NCBI GenBank assembly: GCA_964023205.1
Contig: OZ026837.1
Coordinates: 13,245,479-13,309,478, forward strand
DNA from: Lutraria lutraria
Taxonomy: Eukaryota > Mollusca > Bivalvia > Venerida > Mactridae
DNA length: 64,000 bases
Reading direction: 5' to 3'
Shown: positions 35,607 through 48,900 of the stretch, piece after piece
How positions within the stretch are numbered: the stretch's first letter is position 1
How the letters are laid out: each line of letters starts with the position of its first letter
Notes under the pieces: model-generated
Database searches by the model: none
What the model saw: the letters and a program-made list of their open reading frames with translations, nothing else
Told to the model about the DNA's origin: nothing
Position numbers and translations under genes: made by a program

Positions 35607-37660
35607 TCTGCTAAATAAATAATTCATCCATTTCATTTTTACAATATCTACATGATAAAATAGAATCATGTTTGCCGGATGAAGTTGGATAAACACATGA
35701 TCGATCCAGTATCCGTATTTTTAATTTAGGGATCTCCAACTACGACTAACGGAAAATCACTAAGGGATTTAACTGTGCAAGAATCAGTTGTCTCTTTTAT
35801 GAAGGAATAATCTGCAGCAAAAAAAGGACTTGATATTGTGAAAATATGGCATGATCCTAGTTGAAACTGCATGTACATATATTTTCCATGAATAAGATCA
35901 ATCTTTGGTGTAGTTTAAACATACTTACTGCCAACTATTCAAGTACATGTATTTAATACATGCATAACAAACCTCTGTGAATGATAAATTTGGTCAACCG
36001 GTGCAAACTTGCGTAAATTTGATAATAAAACCATACAATTTAATCGTTTATATATGAACAATGTGTAAAACGCCTTTGCTTATAGCAAACAATCAGTTCA
36101 CCGTGTGTTTGTAATCAATGTACTTTTTATATGGGTAACAAAATAAGTACACAGCAAGATGCAGACTGTTTTTAATATTTTTTCCTTTAACCAGGACTTG
36201 TGACTCAATTTCATAATTAATAAAAAAATATTACTAGATATAATCCATGGGTTGTATGTCCAAGGACCCCCCAGCGAGGCATCGGTTTCACGTCTTATCT
36301 GTTATATTGTTCAAGTAAACATTCATATTATCTTTTGTTGTTGTGATCATCATTATTACAGTCAATGTACAGTTTTGTTGTTGTTGTTGTTGTGGCAGCA
36401 GCTAGCCTGCTGCTTCAACAAAGATATCTTGTCTGTTTGACCAAAGAGAAATTCTGAATGACACTCATATCTTTAGAAATCTAAATGGCTCTCATTTCTT
36501 TCGAAAATCTAAATGGCACTCATGCCTTTGGAAATTCTAATTTGCACACACTTTTGGAAAACGTGAAAGGCACTCCACTTTGGAAATTATAAATTTATAC
36601 CATTCGCAGTTTTGGAAATTCTAATTATGCCCTCACCTCATTTGAGAACTAAAATCACGTTAGGGAGTGCGATATTGATGAAGATGTTTTCTAAAAATTC
36701 CCTGTGGAACCTTCGTATAAATATTTCATAGAAATACTCACCTAAATGAGGCATGGCTATTATTAAAATACCTAGGAAAGAGTCATATACGTATTGTACT
36801 TTCGCTTGACTATTAGTACCTTAAAGTCAATGACATCATCTTTAAACTTTATATCGCTTTAAAGTGCGAGATTGGTATCTTGTTTAAGTTTGCTTCCCGT
36901 TTATTTTTACAGTAGTTTGAATATTTGTTTCCTTACCTTAATTGCAGTTTAAGTCTTTTTTTATAAAAGAACTGACTTTTTTGTATACACATGTCCATGA
37001 CTGTATACGGAATATCCGTTGACCCCAAAGGACACGAAAGCTTAAGCTTTGTATGGCTACTTTAACTGACTAAAAATTAACCAATATTCACTTAACAATT
37101 TGAATAAACTATTAAAAAATCAAACCACAAATCTGAACAAAGTGAAATAGAAACACAAACCAGTAGCGGATTGTAAAACGTATGCATTGTTCAGTAAACA
37201 CGTACGTAATTATAAAAAAATAATACAACACAATAAGTATTAGTCAGTCGGAAAATTGTATCATAGCATTTTTCTTTAGTTGAGCCGCGCATTGATTGGA
37301 TAAAGGATGTTTACACTGCGATTGGGTACGAATTTATCGATTGTAATCGATACAGTAAAGCTTAGATGATAATATACTGTTACCGTGCTTAGTATAATGT
37401 GAGCTCGCCTGGTTGTCTTTATTGGTTGAAAATGATTGTTGATACTTTAGAGGTTATACGATGGAGATTAGGTCCAGAATCAAGATTCATGGAGATAATA
37501 TATGAAGTAAGAAAGTTCACAATATATCCTTTGCCCATCACGTCGATCCTGTCGACGTACTGAAGAAGAACATGTTAGCTCTGTTTAACGTCGCATTAAT
37601 AGCATTAGTCTTTGGCTATTTTTCCAGCTTTAGCAGACGTTTGTATGTTTGTTTCATTGT
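35607..37660. other. 3' flank of C1q gene, no gene seen
   Basis: Contains possible polyadenylation signals (35614-35619 and 36024-36029), a (GTT)n microsatellite at about 36372-36393, and a degenerate 35- to 37-bp tandem repeat at about 36455-36640 built on 'tttggaaattctaa' and 'ggcactca'. Short open frames here show nothing recognisable. Confidence 0.5.
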
Positions 37661-37682
37661 TCAACTGCTTACTTTCTCACAT

Positions 37683-37800
37683 AAAGAGACACGGTAGGTA
37701 GTGTCGAACCCATGACCCTCTATCAGTGGGAGGTTACGGTGATTTGAAGTCAGCGACCTTAGCCACTCGACCACGGAGGCGAAGGCCCAGATGTACAGCT
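37683..37800 (-). repeat. tRNA-Ser-like SINE (minus)
   Basis: Reverse complement of the head of the 8399-8645 SINE: 'gtggtcgagtggctaaggtc' then 'gggttcgacac'. It is diverged and truncated. Confidence 0.7.
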
Positions 37801-38397
37801 GGGTAAAATATCGACCTTCCGTAAGTCAGCTGGTCAGTTGCTTCACATTATCTGTCTGCTCCCGGATGGGATTTCATCTCACAACGATGATTAATTACCC
37901 TCTTATTTTCTTAAACGTCAAACTTATCATTTTCAATTTATTACCGGTTAAATTTGATTGTTAGACGATTTGCATTTTTATCAGCACCACAGTCAATATC
38001 ATCCTCTCTACAACAGCCACCGACTGTTGACTTTTGTTGAGAGGTTCTACTGTACTAAAAAATAAATACGTTCTCGCAAACACGGATCTATTATTTACGA
38101 TATATACGGTATAACATTATAATTTAATCAAGAAGTGACTCAGTAAAATCAGAAACACTGCTGTATGGCGTATGTCATAGTTAACAATATACATGTACTA
38201 GCCTATTGTAAACTTTTAGATAACAGTAAATTACGGAAATGAATTAAATCCATTTTGCTTTGTTCGTTTTGTTTGAATTTCAAGTGAAAAAGTATCAGTA
38301 CTTTCAAAACCCTTAAGTTTATTTTCATCAGTAAAATTTTTTTATAAGTCCAGAGAATTTATAACAATGCTCCAGAGCTGAAACCCGGTGGAGACTC

Positions 38398-38405
38398 TAT
38401 AAAAG
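38398..38405 (+). promoter_or_regulatory. TATA box of a candidate small gene
   Basis: TATAAAAG, with an initiator-like 'gtcagtg' about 31 bases downstream and the ATG at 38476. Spacing fits a metazoan TATA-dependent core promoter. Confidence 0.5.
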
Positions 38406-38475
38406 CGGTAGTCTAACGTCGCCACTAGTCAGTGAGCAAGTAATTGTGAAAACTGTTTGCAAATTTCAATTAGAA

Positions 38476-38920
38476 ATGGATGGAAACAATCTTTTGTGTC
38501 GTAGGTAAGTGATTTAGATGAATTCAATATTATGCTAATGTAATCTAAGAAAGATATTGATCAATAAATTTATTCATTTATTTGGACATTTGTGTTGATT
38601 GACATGACTGATCTTTCGTTGGACTAATCACTGGAAATATTTTGATTTGTCACAACTTGCTTTACAATCGATGTAAAATAACAGTAAGTTCTAACTAAAT
38701 GCAATAATAGGTATATTATGTTTGTAATGTGAGTGTGTTTCTGGGCTGTTTAGTAAATGTATAAATACATAAATAAAATTATTATATTTTCAGGCAGGAC
38801 AGCTGGCAAATTAGATGTATAGCTTCCAAAAGCAAGTGTATACAAAGTCGCGCCAAAAATGGAACACTTTTAGTACACACAGCCATGTCGTCAGATAAAG
38901 AGAAACATAAATCTCGATGA
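38476..38920 (+). CDS. Candidate two-exon gene, 51-residue product
   Basis: The first ATG after a TATA box opens a 10-codon stretch to a donor at 38505 (AG|gtaagt). The acceptor (attttcag) at 38793 resumes the same frame for 41 codons to a TGA at 38918-38920. The product has two short basic, Cys-containing segments and a Lys/Ser-rich tail, with no signal peptide or known domain. Exon 2 continues to a good donor at 38941, so the frame may be an upstream ORF in a longer mRNA or part of a non-coding transcript. A diverged copy of exon 2 with preserved splice sites lies at 42501-42660. The function is unknown. Confidence 0.35.
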
Positions 38921-38940
38921 ATCAATAATTAATATACAAA

Positions 38941-40479
38941 GTAAGAACTCGCATATCTAGACCAGTCATCTAAAGTTCAAAATTGGCCTTTTGGGGAATA
39001 AATTAGTACATAAGCCATTTTTGGTATATTGGTTCTTTATGTGATAGAGAATGACCAGAAAAAAGTCCCCAAGAATCCTATGGTGCAAAAGCGAGATTTT
39101 TGGGCTAAAAGATGGAAAAAATGAATAAAACTGCGAATTTCTGGAATCACTGTGTAACTCAAAAACATTTCATTCCTGACATTTTAAATTTTCTACACTG
39201 GTAAAAATTTATCAACAGCATCTTTTTGAATGTTTTTTATATCGACTTAGAATCCAAGATGGCCGCCATAATCCAATATGGCCGCCCAAACTTCATTCGG
39301 TTTAAGATTAATTTTTGAATGGTCGTATACTATGTTTGAAACATTTTCTGCAATAAAAAAACTGTCAAGTTAGTAGCTTTTTCCAGTATTTTAGCATTGA
39401 AAGGTATTTAATCAATATATTTGAGTAATTTACATTATAAAAATTAATCAAAGTACTGGAAGTATTGACGGAAAGTCAACTTTGTCGTATTTTAGCATTT
39501 TCGTGGCGAAAACGCGGAAACTCGTACTTAAATAGTGAATGAAACTATTTTCAATATTAGTTAATCTTGTTACCTCAACAGTTTATGAATGAAACTTTTG
39601 TGCGTTTGAATACTTAATTATTATACATTGTACTTATAAGTTTTACAGTTTAAGTTGAAATAACATAATATTTCTGCAGCAATAACTTCAGCTTATATCA
39701 AAAGTCTCACTCTGCAATGTATGCAACAAGTGGTACTATTTTCTGTCCTGTTATTGGGCCGAGGGTAACTATTTTGAATATGATGATGTAGGAAAGTATC
39801 ACCTTCCAAAAACATAGATTTGGTACTTTAGTAATCAAGAAGTAGTTCTAGATAGCAAGAATGTATTGGACTTCTTTTGTTTCAGACGCATTTTTTGTGG
39901 AGGTTAGTAGTTATAATGTACAATGAATATGTTAGTGGCGGTGATTTTTATGTGATCACTTTTTATTACAATGAATCCTTATATTAACTTTCACTGTTGG
40001 AAATGCAATGTTTAATGTTGTTTTACGGTGCATCGACAACATAATTAGTCATGTAAAGCGAAATTAAATAAGAGGACGTCAAGAAGTATGTTATCAGATT
40101 GGTAAAAGTCGTGTTAATAAGAACTGAAGCGCAACTAAAATGTAAAATGAAATAGTTGCAATTGATATGTAGTGACAAAAAAAATAAGAGTGTGTGAGAC
40201 TAATCTCATTGTATTATATTATAGTGATACAGATTATATAACATCAGATTACATGGGTTGATGCATGTGTTATATGTTTCTTTCGTTCTTGGTATTTGGT
40301 TTGGAAAGTGCCAAGTGGTGGAATTACATTCAAAGATATATTTTGATAAAGTGTAATTAACAACTTGGTATGTATTGTTAAAGAAATTTAATTTTAGTTT
40401 TAAAATACAAATGTATAATGAGCGGCAAGTTTTTGTTGTTAAAAAAGGGATTCTTATACTAGTATTTCATTTGCCTCAA
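38941..40479. other. Intergenic/intronic DNA with foldback fragment
   Basis: The only notable item is 39474-39517 (gtcaactttgtcgtatttta... tcgtggcgaaaacgcgg), a piece of the giant foldback family at 21993-22675. Two ATGGCCGCC motifs near 39258-39285 look like dispersed-repeat sequence. No gene is supported. Confidence 0.45.
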
Positions 40480-41345
40480 CATAGAGGCTCCCGGGACAGG
40501 TCTTTAACCATGAATATGTCAGAGTGATTCAAGGGCTATTATATATGATTTCCAGGCTGATTCATATCCAATGGATGCGTAGTCCAGTTCTGAATGGATA
40601 AGAGACCGATATAAACGTATTAGTACTTTTCTGTTAGATCCTCAGTCAGTGACAACTTTCAGGAGGTATTTAGTCTTCTATGAGTGATTTAATATGACTA
40701 ATATAAATGTAAGTCTGGAGTCAAATATAACCCCTATAGATAATTAAAGTCTGGTACAACCTGAATTGGTGTGTTGCCCATATAATAAGACATAGTTCCG
40801 GATGCATTTACAAATGTATTGAAACTGTGAAACCATTTTGATCCAACATAGTTTCTTTTCAAGTATATTGATGGAGCCGTCTTTTAACGAGGTTTTTGTT
40901 TTTGGACTCAAAACATCAAAGGATTCAAGTAAAACCATCTACATAAAGGGAGCAGTCTACTAAAACTTCAACTTCACTATTAATTTTGATACTAAATGGG
41001 GTGACCCACAGGATACAGCCCTGTGGCACACCCATTTATTGTTTGCGTGGATCTGAAAGAGAGTTTCCCACTTGGACACGGAAGAAAGCCACACTAAAAA
41101 AGTGGAAGGTGGCACCTGAGTATTGCGTGATGATCATTAGAAAGCCCAGCTTAGGAATAGGAATTAGCAATGCTAAGAAGAAGGGAGTTCATCTGATTTC
41201 CATACATTATTAAACGTATCAAGTAAAAGAGAAAGAGTATGAATTGGCGTTTAAGAAATTAATTGATAATGAACTTTGTCTGGACCAGAGGATTTAATTG
41301 TACTTCTCTTGGTTTTAAAAGAGATATTAAGTTGTTTCTCTCATC
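40480..41345 (-). mobile_element. Jockey-like LINE, RT part (minus), decayed
   Basis: Read on the minus strand from about 41345, fragments in shifting frames match a non-LTR reverse transcriptase in order: SSGPDKVHYQLI, then PSF..LLIPIPKLG, VGNSLSD, GVPQGCIL, a VTPFSIKINS block, CSLYVDG (the YxDD catalytic motif, here with the second D changed to G), and a later FRTGLR segment corresponding to the usual SKLDY region. Many stops and frameshifts show it is dead. Its 5' partner lies in opposite orientation at 41346-42125. Confidence 0.75.
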
Positions 41346-42125
41346 CCAGGTCTTGTGTGCCTGAACAAATCTATCTCTCAGTAGCCTACATTAACGTTGC
41401 TAAGATACTTTTACATGAAAAGTTGGAGATGACACTTGTGGAAGTGACCACTTTCCCAGCTTATTTCATCAGCATGTCCGTCTGTCTAAGACCAATCCAA
41501 ACTACGGAAGCTAGCAATAGCGAATTTGAAAAAAACTTCTTTGAGACAGGACTTATGATTACTCATGAAAAGTTAGACAATAGTGAGGATGTGTCTAACA
41601 TTGTTACTTCACTGCCCATAGAGACAGCTGAAGCCTCAATCCCTCTGACCTCCACAAACTCTAGAAGCCATGACAAACTACAAATGTATGGTATAATGAT
41701 GACTGTATATGGGCTACCTAAACCCTCAAGGAAGCCCTAAGGAAATTTAATTTGAGACTAACTGATGAAAAAATCTTAATTAACTCCTTTTGTCAAGGAC
41801 TTATATACGTACATGTATATAAGTCCTTGCTTTTGTATATCAAGATCAAAAGCTCGAAAATCACTAAAATAATTGGGAGACTTTGTCTCAAAACTGAATA
41901 ATATAACCTCGATTAGAAAAACGTAGGTATGGTCCACAAAGTCAATGGAGAAGGCTTATCTCCAATTAAGCATTTGTCTGTTGACAACAATGATACAGAC
42001 TACCTACCCTCAGGAAGAGGCACTAGCTACTGCATTCGAAAAAATGTCTTCATCTGAGAACTATTCAGAAAAGATTAAAGTGAAGAGACTTAGGAACCTA
42101 TTGCAGGATGTAGATAGGTGAGATC
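41346..42125 (+). mobile_element. Jockey-like LINE, endonuclease C-end and linker (plus), inverted
   Basis: On the plus strand the pieces are WKVGDDTCGSDHFP (the SDH catalytic motif of APE-type endonuclease, near 41420-41460), then EDVSNIVTSLPIETAEASIP, KALRKFN-like, RSKARKSLK and VSKLNN.TSI, ending near SSSENYSEKIKVKR. This is the order seen between endonuclease and RT in jockey-like LINEs. The 154-residue frame at 41276-41740 covers part of it. The palindrome at 41794-41829 interrupts the linker. Confidence 0.75.
41794..41829. mobile_element. 36-bp palindromic insertion in LINE, 7-bp TSD
   Basis: Two 15-bp arms (caaggacttatatac and its complement) surround six bases. The direct repeat cttttgt sits immediately on both sides (41787-41793 and 41830-41836). 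Removing it with one repeat copy restores the normal LINE linker reading, which shows it is an insertion. Confidence 0.8.
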
Positions 42126-42500
42126 TTTGCATTGGCATCTTTCATTATTGTCTGATTAATTGTGTATTTTTGTTGTATGACCTATCGACTCTATAATTTT
42201 AGCAGCCATATTGGATTTATATCATGCATAATCAACATTAAAATACAAAAGTTCTCAGTATTTATTAATATCAAATGTTAAAAATGTCTTAGGCATAATT
42301 CTAAAGTTCGAACTGGTCATAATCCAGGAAGCAAGCATCAAGAGTTGTATATTATAAACTTTAAGAAGTTGATCTACAATCGATGTAAAATCAATATAAG
42401 TTTAAACTAAATGCAATAATATATATAATTATTATGTTTGTAAAAGGAGTGTTTTTTTCTGAGCTATGAACTAAATGTATGAATATGGTCATATTTTCAG

Positions 42501-42660
42501 GGAGGTCAGCAAGCAAACTTATAGTTTGTAACATCAAATGTAATCGAGGTCGCGTCGAAAAAATGGAATACACAGCTATGTCGTCAGTTAAAGAGAAACA
42601 TCATTCCATTTAGCTGTTAGTATCAATGAATCAACAGTTAATGAACAATTAATCAACAAA
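42501..42660 (+). pseudogene. Duplicated copy of candidate-gene exon 2
   Basis: Homologous to 38794-38940, with the same acceptor (atattttcag) and donor (acaaa|gtaaga). It shares 'cacagctatgtcgtca' and 'aaagagaaacat'. The preceding intron sequence (gatgtaaaat, actaaatgcaataata) is also duplicated. The reading frame of copy 1 is not kept. Confidence 0.55.
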
Positions 42661-42943
42661 GTAAGAACGTGCAGACCAACTTTGAACTAAGCTTCGTTGT
42701 TTAAGAAGATCGAAAAGGATATTATAAACAACATATTAAATGCTTTTAGTTCGTAATTATTGACAATATACTGCAGTCTTCTTGTCATTATAACTTTGTC
42801 ATACATTTAAAAAAAAGTATAACAATATCAAACACATTTATTGTAGCGACATATTTCAACAAGCTGATAATATATAATGTTGAAAAAAATAGAATGTAGT
42901 AACGTCGCCAAAGATACGTATTATGACAAACTGCCAAATAAAT
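42661..42943. other. AT-rich spacer before satellite
   Basis: No gene or repeat is recognised. Confidence 0.4.
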
Positions 42944-45900
42944 GATCGAATCATTTTCGTATAGTAGCGACTCAAACTGCCAAATGAATGATCATTTCAT
43001 TTTCTTACGGTAGCGACTATCTGATTAATGAATAAACTATTCATTTTCCTAAGGTAGCGACTATCTGATTAATGAATGAACGATTCATTTTCCTAAGGTA
43101 GCGACTATCTGATTAATGAATGAACGATTCATTTTCTTACGGTAGCAACTATCTGATTAATGAATGAACGATTCATTTTCCTAAGGTAGCAACTATCTGA
43201 TTAATGATTGAACGATTCATTTTCCTAAGGTAGCAACTATCTGATTAATGAATGAACGATTCATTTTCCTAAGGTAGCGACTATCTGATTAATGAATGAA
43301 CGATTCATTTTCCTTAGGTAGCAACTATCTGATTAATGACTGAACGATTCATTTTCTTTAGGTAGCAACTATCTGATTAATGACTGAACGATTCATTTTC
43401 CTAAGGTAGCAACTATCTGATTAATGACTGAACGATTCATTTTCTTTAGGTAGCAACTATCTGATTAATGAATGAACGATTCATTTTCCTAAGGTAGCGA
43501 CTATCTGATTAATGAATGAACGATTCATTTTCCTAAGGTAGCAACTATCTGATTAATGAATGAACGATTCATTTTCTTAAGGTAGCAACTATCTGATTAA
43601 TGACTGAACGAATCATTTTCCTAAGGTAGCAACTATCTGATTAATTATGAACGATTCATTTTCTTAAGGTAGCAACTATCTGATTAATTAATGAACGATT
43701 CACTTTCTTAATGTAGCAACTATCTGATTAATGTATGAACGATTCATTTTCTAGATGTTGCAACTATCTGATAAATAAATTAATAATTATTGTTCCTAAG
43801 GTAGCAACTATCTGATTAATAACTGAACGATTCACTTTCTTAAAGTAGCAATTATCTTATTAATGAATGAACGATTCACTTTCTTAATGTAGCAACTATC
43901 TCATTAATGAATGCACGATTCGTTTTCTTTAAGTAGCAACTATCTGATTAATGTATGAACAATTCACTTTCTTAAAGTAGCAATTATCTTATTAATGAAT
44001 GAACGATTCGTTTTCTTAAAGTAGCAACTATCTGATTAATGAATGAACGATTCACTTTCTTAAAGTAGCAACTATCTGATTAATGAATGAACGATTCATT
44101 TTCTTAAAGTAGCAACTATCTTATTAATGAATGAACGATTCATTTTCTTTAGGTAGCAACTATCTGATTAATGACTGAATGATTCATTTTCCTAAGGTAG
44201 CAACTATCTGATTAATGAATGAACGATTCATTTTCTTAAAGTAGCAACTATCTGATTAATGAATGAACGATTCATTTTCTCAAAGTAGCAACTATCTGAT
44301 TAATGAATGAACGATTCATTTTCTTAAAGTAGCAACTATCTGATTAATGAATGAACGATTCATTTTCTTAAAGTAGCAACTATCTGATTAATGAATGAAC
44401 GATTCATTTTCTTAAAGTAGCAACTATCTTATTAATGAATGAACGATTCACTTTCTTAAAGTAGCAACTATCTTATTAATGAATGAACGATTCATTTTCT
44501 TAAAGTAGCAACTATCTGATTAATGAATGAACGATTCACTTTCTTAAAGTAGCAACTATCTGATTAATGAATGAACGATTCATTTTCTTAAAGTAGCAAC
44601 TATCTTATTAATGAATGAACGATTCAGTTTGTTAAAGTAGCAACTATCTTATTAATGAATGCACGATTCGTTTTCTTTAAGTAGCAACTATCTGATTAAT
44701 GTATGAACAATTCACTTTCTTAAAGTAGCAATTATCTTATTAATGAATGAACGATTCGTTTTCTTAAAGTAGCAACCATCTGATTAATGAATGAACGATT
44801 CACTTTCTTAAAGTAGCAACTATCTGATTAATGAATGAACGATTCATTTTCTTAAAGTAGCAACTATCTTATTAATGAATGAACGATTCATTTTCTTAAG
44901 GTAGCAACTATCTGATTAATGACTGAACGAATCATTTTCCTAAGGTAGCAACTATCTGATTAATTATGAACGATTCATTTTCTTAAGGTAGCAACTATCT
45001 GATTAATTAATGAACTATTCACTTTCTTAATGTAGCAACTATCTGATTAATGTATGAACGATTCATTTTCTAGATGTTGCAACTATCTGATAAATAAATT
45101 AATAATTATTGTTCCTAAGGTAGCAACTATCTGATTAATAACTGAACGATTCACTTTCTTAAAGTAGCAATTATCTTATTAATGAATGAACGATTCACTT
45201 TCTTAATGTAGCAACTATCTCATTAATGAATGCACGATTCGTTTTCTTTAAGTAGCAACTATCTGATTAATGTATGAACAATTCACTTTCTTAAAGTAGC
45301 AATTATCTTATTAATGAATGAACGATTCGTTTTCTTAAAGTAGCAACTATCTGATTAATGAATGAACGATTCACTTTCTTAAAGTAGCAACTATCTGATT
45401 AATGAATGAACGATTCATTTTCTTAAAGTAGCAACTAATTTATTAATGAATGAACGATTCATTTTCTTTAGGTAGCAACTATCTGATTAATGACTGAATG
45501 ATTCATTTTCCTAAGGTAGCAACTATCTGATTAATGAATGAACGATTCATTTTCTTAAAGTAGCAACTATCTTATTAATGAATGAACGATTCATTTTCTT
45601 AAAGTAGCAACTATCTGATTAATGAATGAACGATTCATTTTCTTAAAGTAGCAACTATCTTATTAATGAATGAACGATTCATTTTCTTAAAGTAGCAACT
45701 ATCTGATTAATGACTGAATGATTCATTTTCCTAAGGTAGCAACTATCTGATTAATGAATGAACGATTCATTTTCTCAAAGTAGCAACTATCTGATTAATG
45801 AATGAACGATTCATTTTCTCAAAGTAGCAACTATCTGATTAATGAATGAACGATTCATTTTCTTAAAGTAGCAACTATCTGATTAATGAATGAACGATTC

Positions 45901-48900
45901 ATTTTCTTAAAGTAGCAACTATCTTATTAATGAAAGAACGATTCACTTTCTTAAAGTAGCAACTATCTTATTAATGAATGAACGATTCATTTTCTTAAAG
46001 TAGCAACTATCTGATTAATGAATGAACGATTCACTTTCTTAAAGTAGCAACTATCTGATTAATGAATGAACGATTCATTTTCTTAAAGTAGCAACTATCT
46101 TATTAATGAATGAACGATTCAGTTTGTTAAAGTAGCAACTATCTTATTAATGAATGCACGATTCGTTTTCTCAAAGTAGCAACTATCTGATTAATGAATG
46201 AACGATTCATTTTATTAAAGTAGCAACTATCTTATTAATGAATGAACGATTCACTTTCTTAAAGTAGCAACTATCTGATTAATGAATGAACGATTCACTT
46301 TCTTAAGGTAACAACTATCTGATAAATGAATGAACGATTCGTTTTCTTAAAGTAGCAACTATCTGATTAATGAATGAACGATTCACTTTCTTAAAGTAGC
46401 AACTATCTGATTAATGAATGAACGATTCATTTTCTTAAAGTAGCAACTATCTTATTAATGAATGAACGATTCATTTTCTTTAGGTAGTAAATATCTGATT
46501 AATGAATGAACGATTCATTTTCTTAAAGTAGCAACTATCTGATTAATGAATGAACGATTCAGTTTGTTAAAGTAGCAACTATCTTATTAATGAATGCACG
46601 ATTCGTTTTCTTTAAGTAGCAACTATCTGATTAATGAATGAACGATTCACTTTCTTAAAGTAGCAACTATCTGATTAATGAATGCACGATTCGTTTTCTT
46701 TAAGTAGCAACTATCTGATTAATGAATGAACGATTCACTTTCTTAAAGTAGCAACTATCTTATAAATGAATGCACGATTCGTTTTCTTTAAGTAGCAACT
46801 ATCTGATTAATGAATGAACGATTCACTTTCTTGAAGTAGCAACTATCTCATTAATGAATGCACGATTCGTTTTCTTTAAGTAGCAACTATCTGATTAATG
46901 TATGAACAATTCACTTTCTTAAAGTAGCAATTATCTTATTAATGAATGAACGATTCGTTTTCTTAAAGTAGCAACTATTTGATTAATGAATGAACGATTC
47001 ACTTTCTTAAAGTAGCAACTATCTGATTAATGAATGAACGATTCATTTTCTTAAAGTAGCAACTATCTTATTAATGAATGAACGATTCATTTTCTTTAGG
47101 TAGCAACTATCTGATTAATGACTGAATGATTCATTTTCCTAAGGTAGCAACTATCTGATTAATGAATGAACGATTCATTTTCTTAAAGTAGCAACTATGT
47201 TATTAATGAATGAACGATTCATTTTCTTAAAGTAGCAACTATCTGATTAATGAATGAACGATTCATTTTCTTAAAGTAGCAACTATCTTATTAATGAATG
47301 AACGATTCATTTTCTTAAAGTAGCAACTATCTGATTAATGACTGAATGATTCATTTTCCTAAGGTAGCAACTATCTGATTAATGAATGAACGATTCATTT
47401 TCTCAAAGTAGCAACTATCTGATTAATGAATGAAAGATTCATTTTCTCAAAGTAGCAACTATCTGATTAATGAATGAACGATTCATTTTCTTAAAGTAGC
47501 AACTATCTGATTAATGAATGAACGATTCATTTTCTTAAAGTAGCAACTATCTTATTAATGAATGAACGATTCACTTTCTTAAAGTAGCAACTATCTGATT
47601 AATGAATGAACGATTCACTTTCTTAAAGTAGCAACTATCTGATTTATGAATGAACGATTCAGTTTGTTAAAGTAGCAACTATCTTATTAATGAATGCACG
47701 ATTCGTTTTCTCAAAGTAGCAACTATCTGATTAATGAATGAACGATTCATTTTCTTAAAGTAGCAACTATCTTATTAATGAATGAACGATTCACTTTCTT
47801 AAAGTAGCAACTATCTGATTAATGAATGAACGATTCACTTTCTTAAGGTAGCAACTATCTGATAAATGAATGAACGATTCGTTTTCTTAAAGTAGCAACT
47901 ATCTGATTAATGAATGAACGATTCATTTTCTTAAAGTAGCAACTATCTGATTAATGAATGAACGATTCATTTTCTTAAAGTAGCAACTATCTGATTAATG
48001 AATGAACGATTCATTTTCTTAAAGTAGCAACTATCTGATTAATGAATGAACGATTCATTTTCTTAAAGTAGCAACTATCTGATTAATGAATGAACGATTC
48101 ATTTTCTTAAAGTAGCAACTATCTTATTAATAAATGAACGATCCACTTTCTTAAAGTAGCAACTATCTTATTAATGAATGAACGATTCATTTTCTTAAAG
48201 TAGCAACTATCTGATAAATGAATGAACGATTCATTTTCTTACGGTAGCAACTATCTGATTAATGAATGAACGATTCATTTTCCTAAGGTAGCAACTATCT
48301 GATTAATGATTGAACGATTCATTTTCCTAAGGTAGCAACTATCTGATTAATGAATGAACGATTCATTTTCCTAAGGTAGCGACTATCTGATTAATGAATG
48401 AACGATTCATTTTCCTTAGGTAGCGACTATCTGATTAATGACTGAACGATTCATTTTCTTTAGGTAGCAACTATCTGATTAATGAATGAACGATTCATTT
48501 TCCTAAGGTAGCAACTATCTGATTAATGACTGAACGATTCATTTTCTTTAGGTAGCAACTATCTGATTAATGAATGAACGATTCATTTTCCTAAGGTAGC
48601 GACTATCTGATTAATGAATGAACGATTCATTTTCCTAAGGTAGCGACTATCTGATTAATGAATGAACGATTCATTTTCCTTAGGTAGCAACTATCTGATT
48701 AATGACTGAACGATTCATTTTCCTAAGGTAGCAACTATCTGATTAATGAATGAACGATTCATTTTCCTAAGGTAGCAACTATCTGATTAATGAATGAACG
48801 ATTCATTTTCCTAAGGTAGCAACTATCTGATTAATGACTGAACGATTCATTTTCGTAAGGTAGCAACTATCTGATTAATGACTGAACGAATCATTTTCCT

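Noticed and set aside
39252..39290. YY1-type promoter (paired ATGGCCGCC)
   Set aside because: No TATA, exon or open frame follows; probably repeat-derived.
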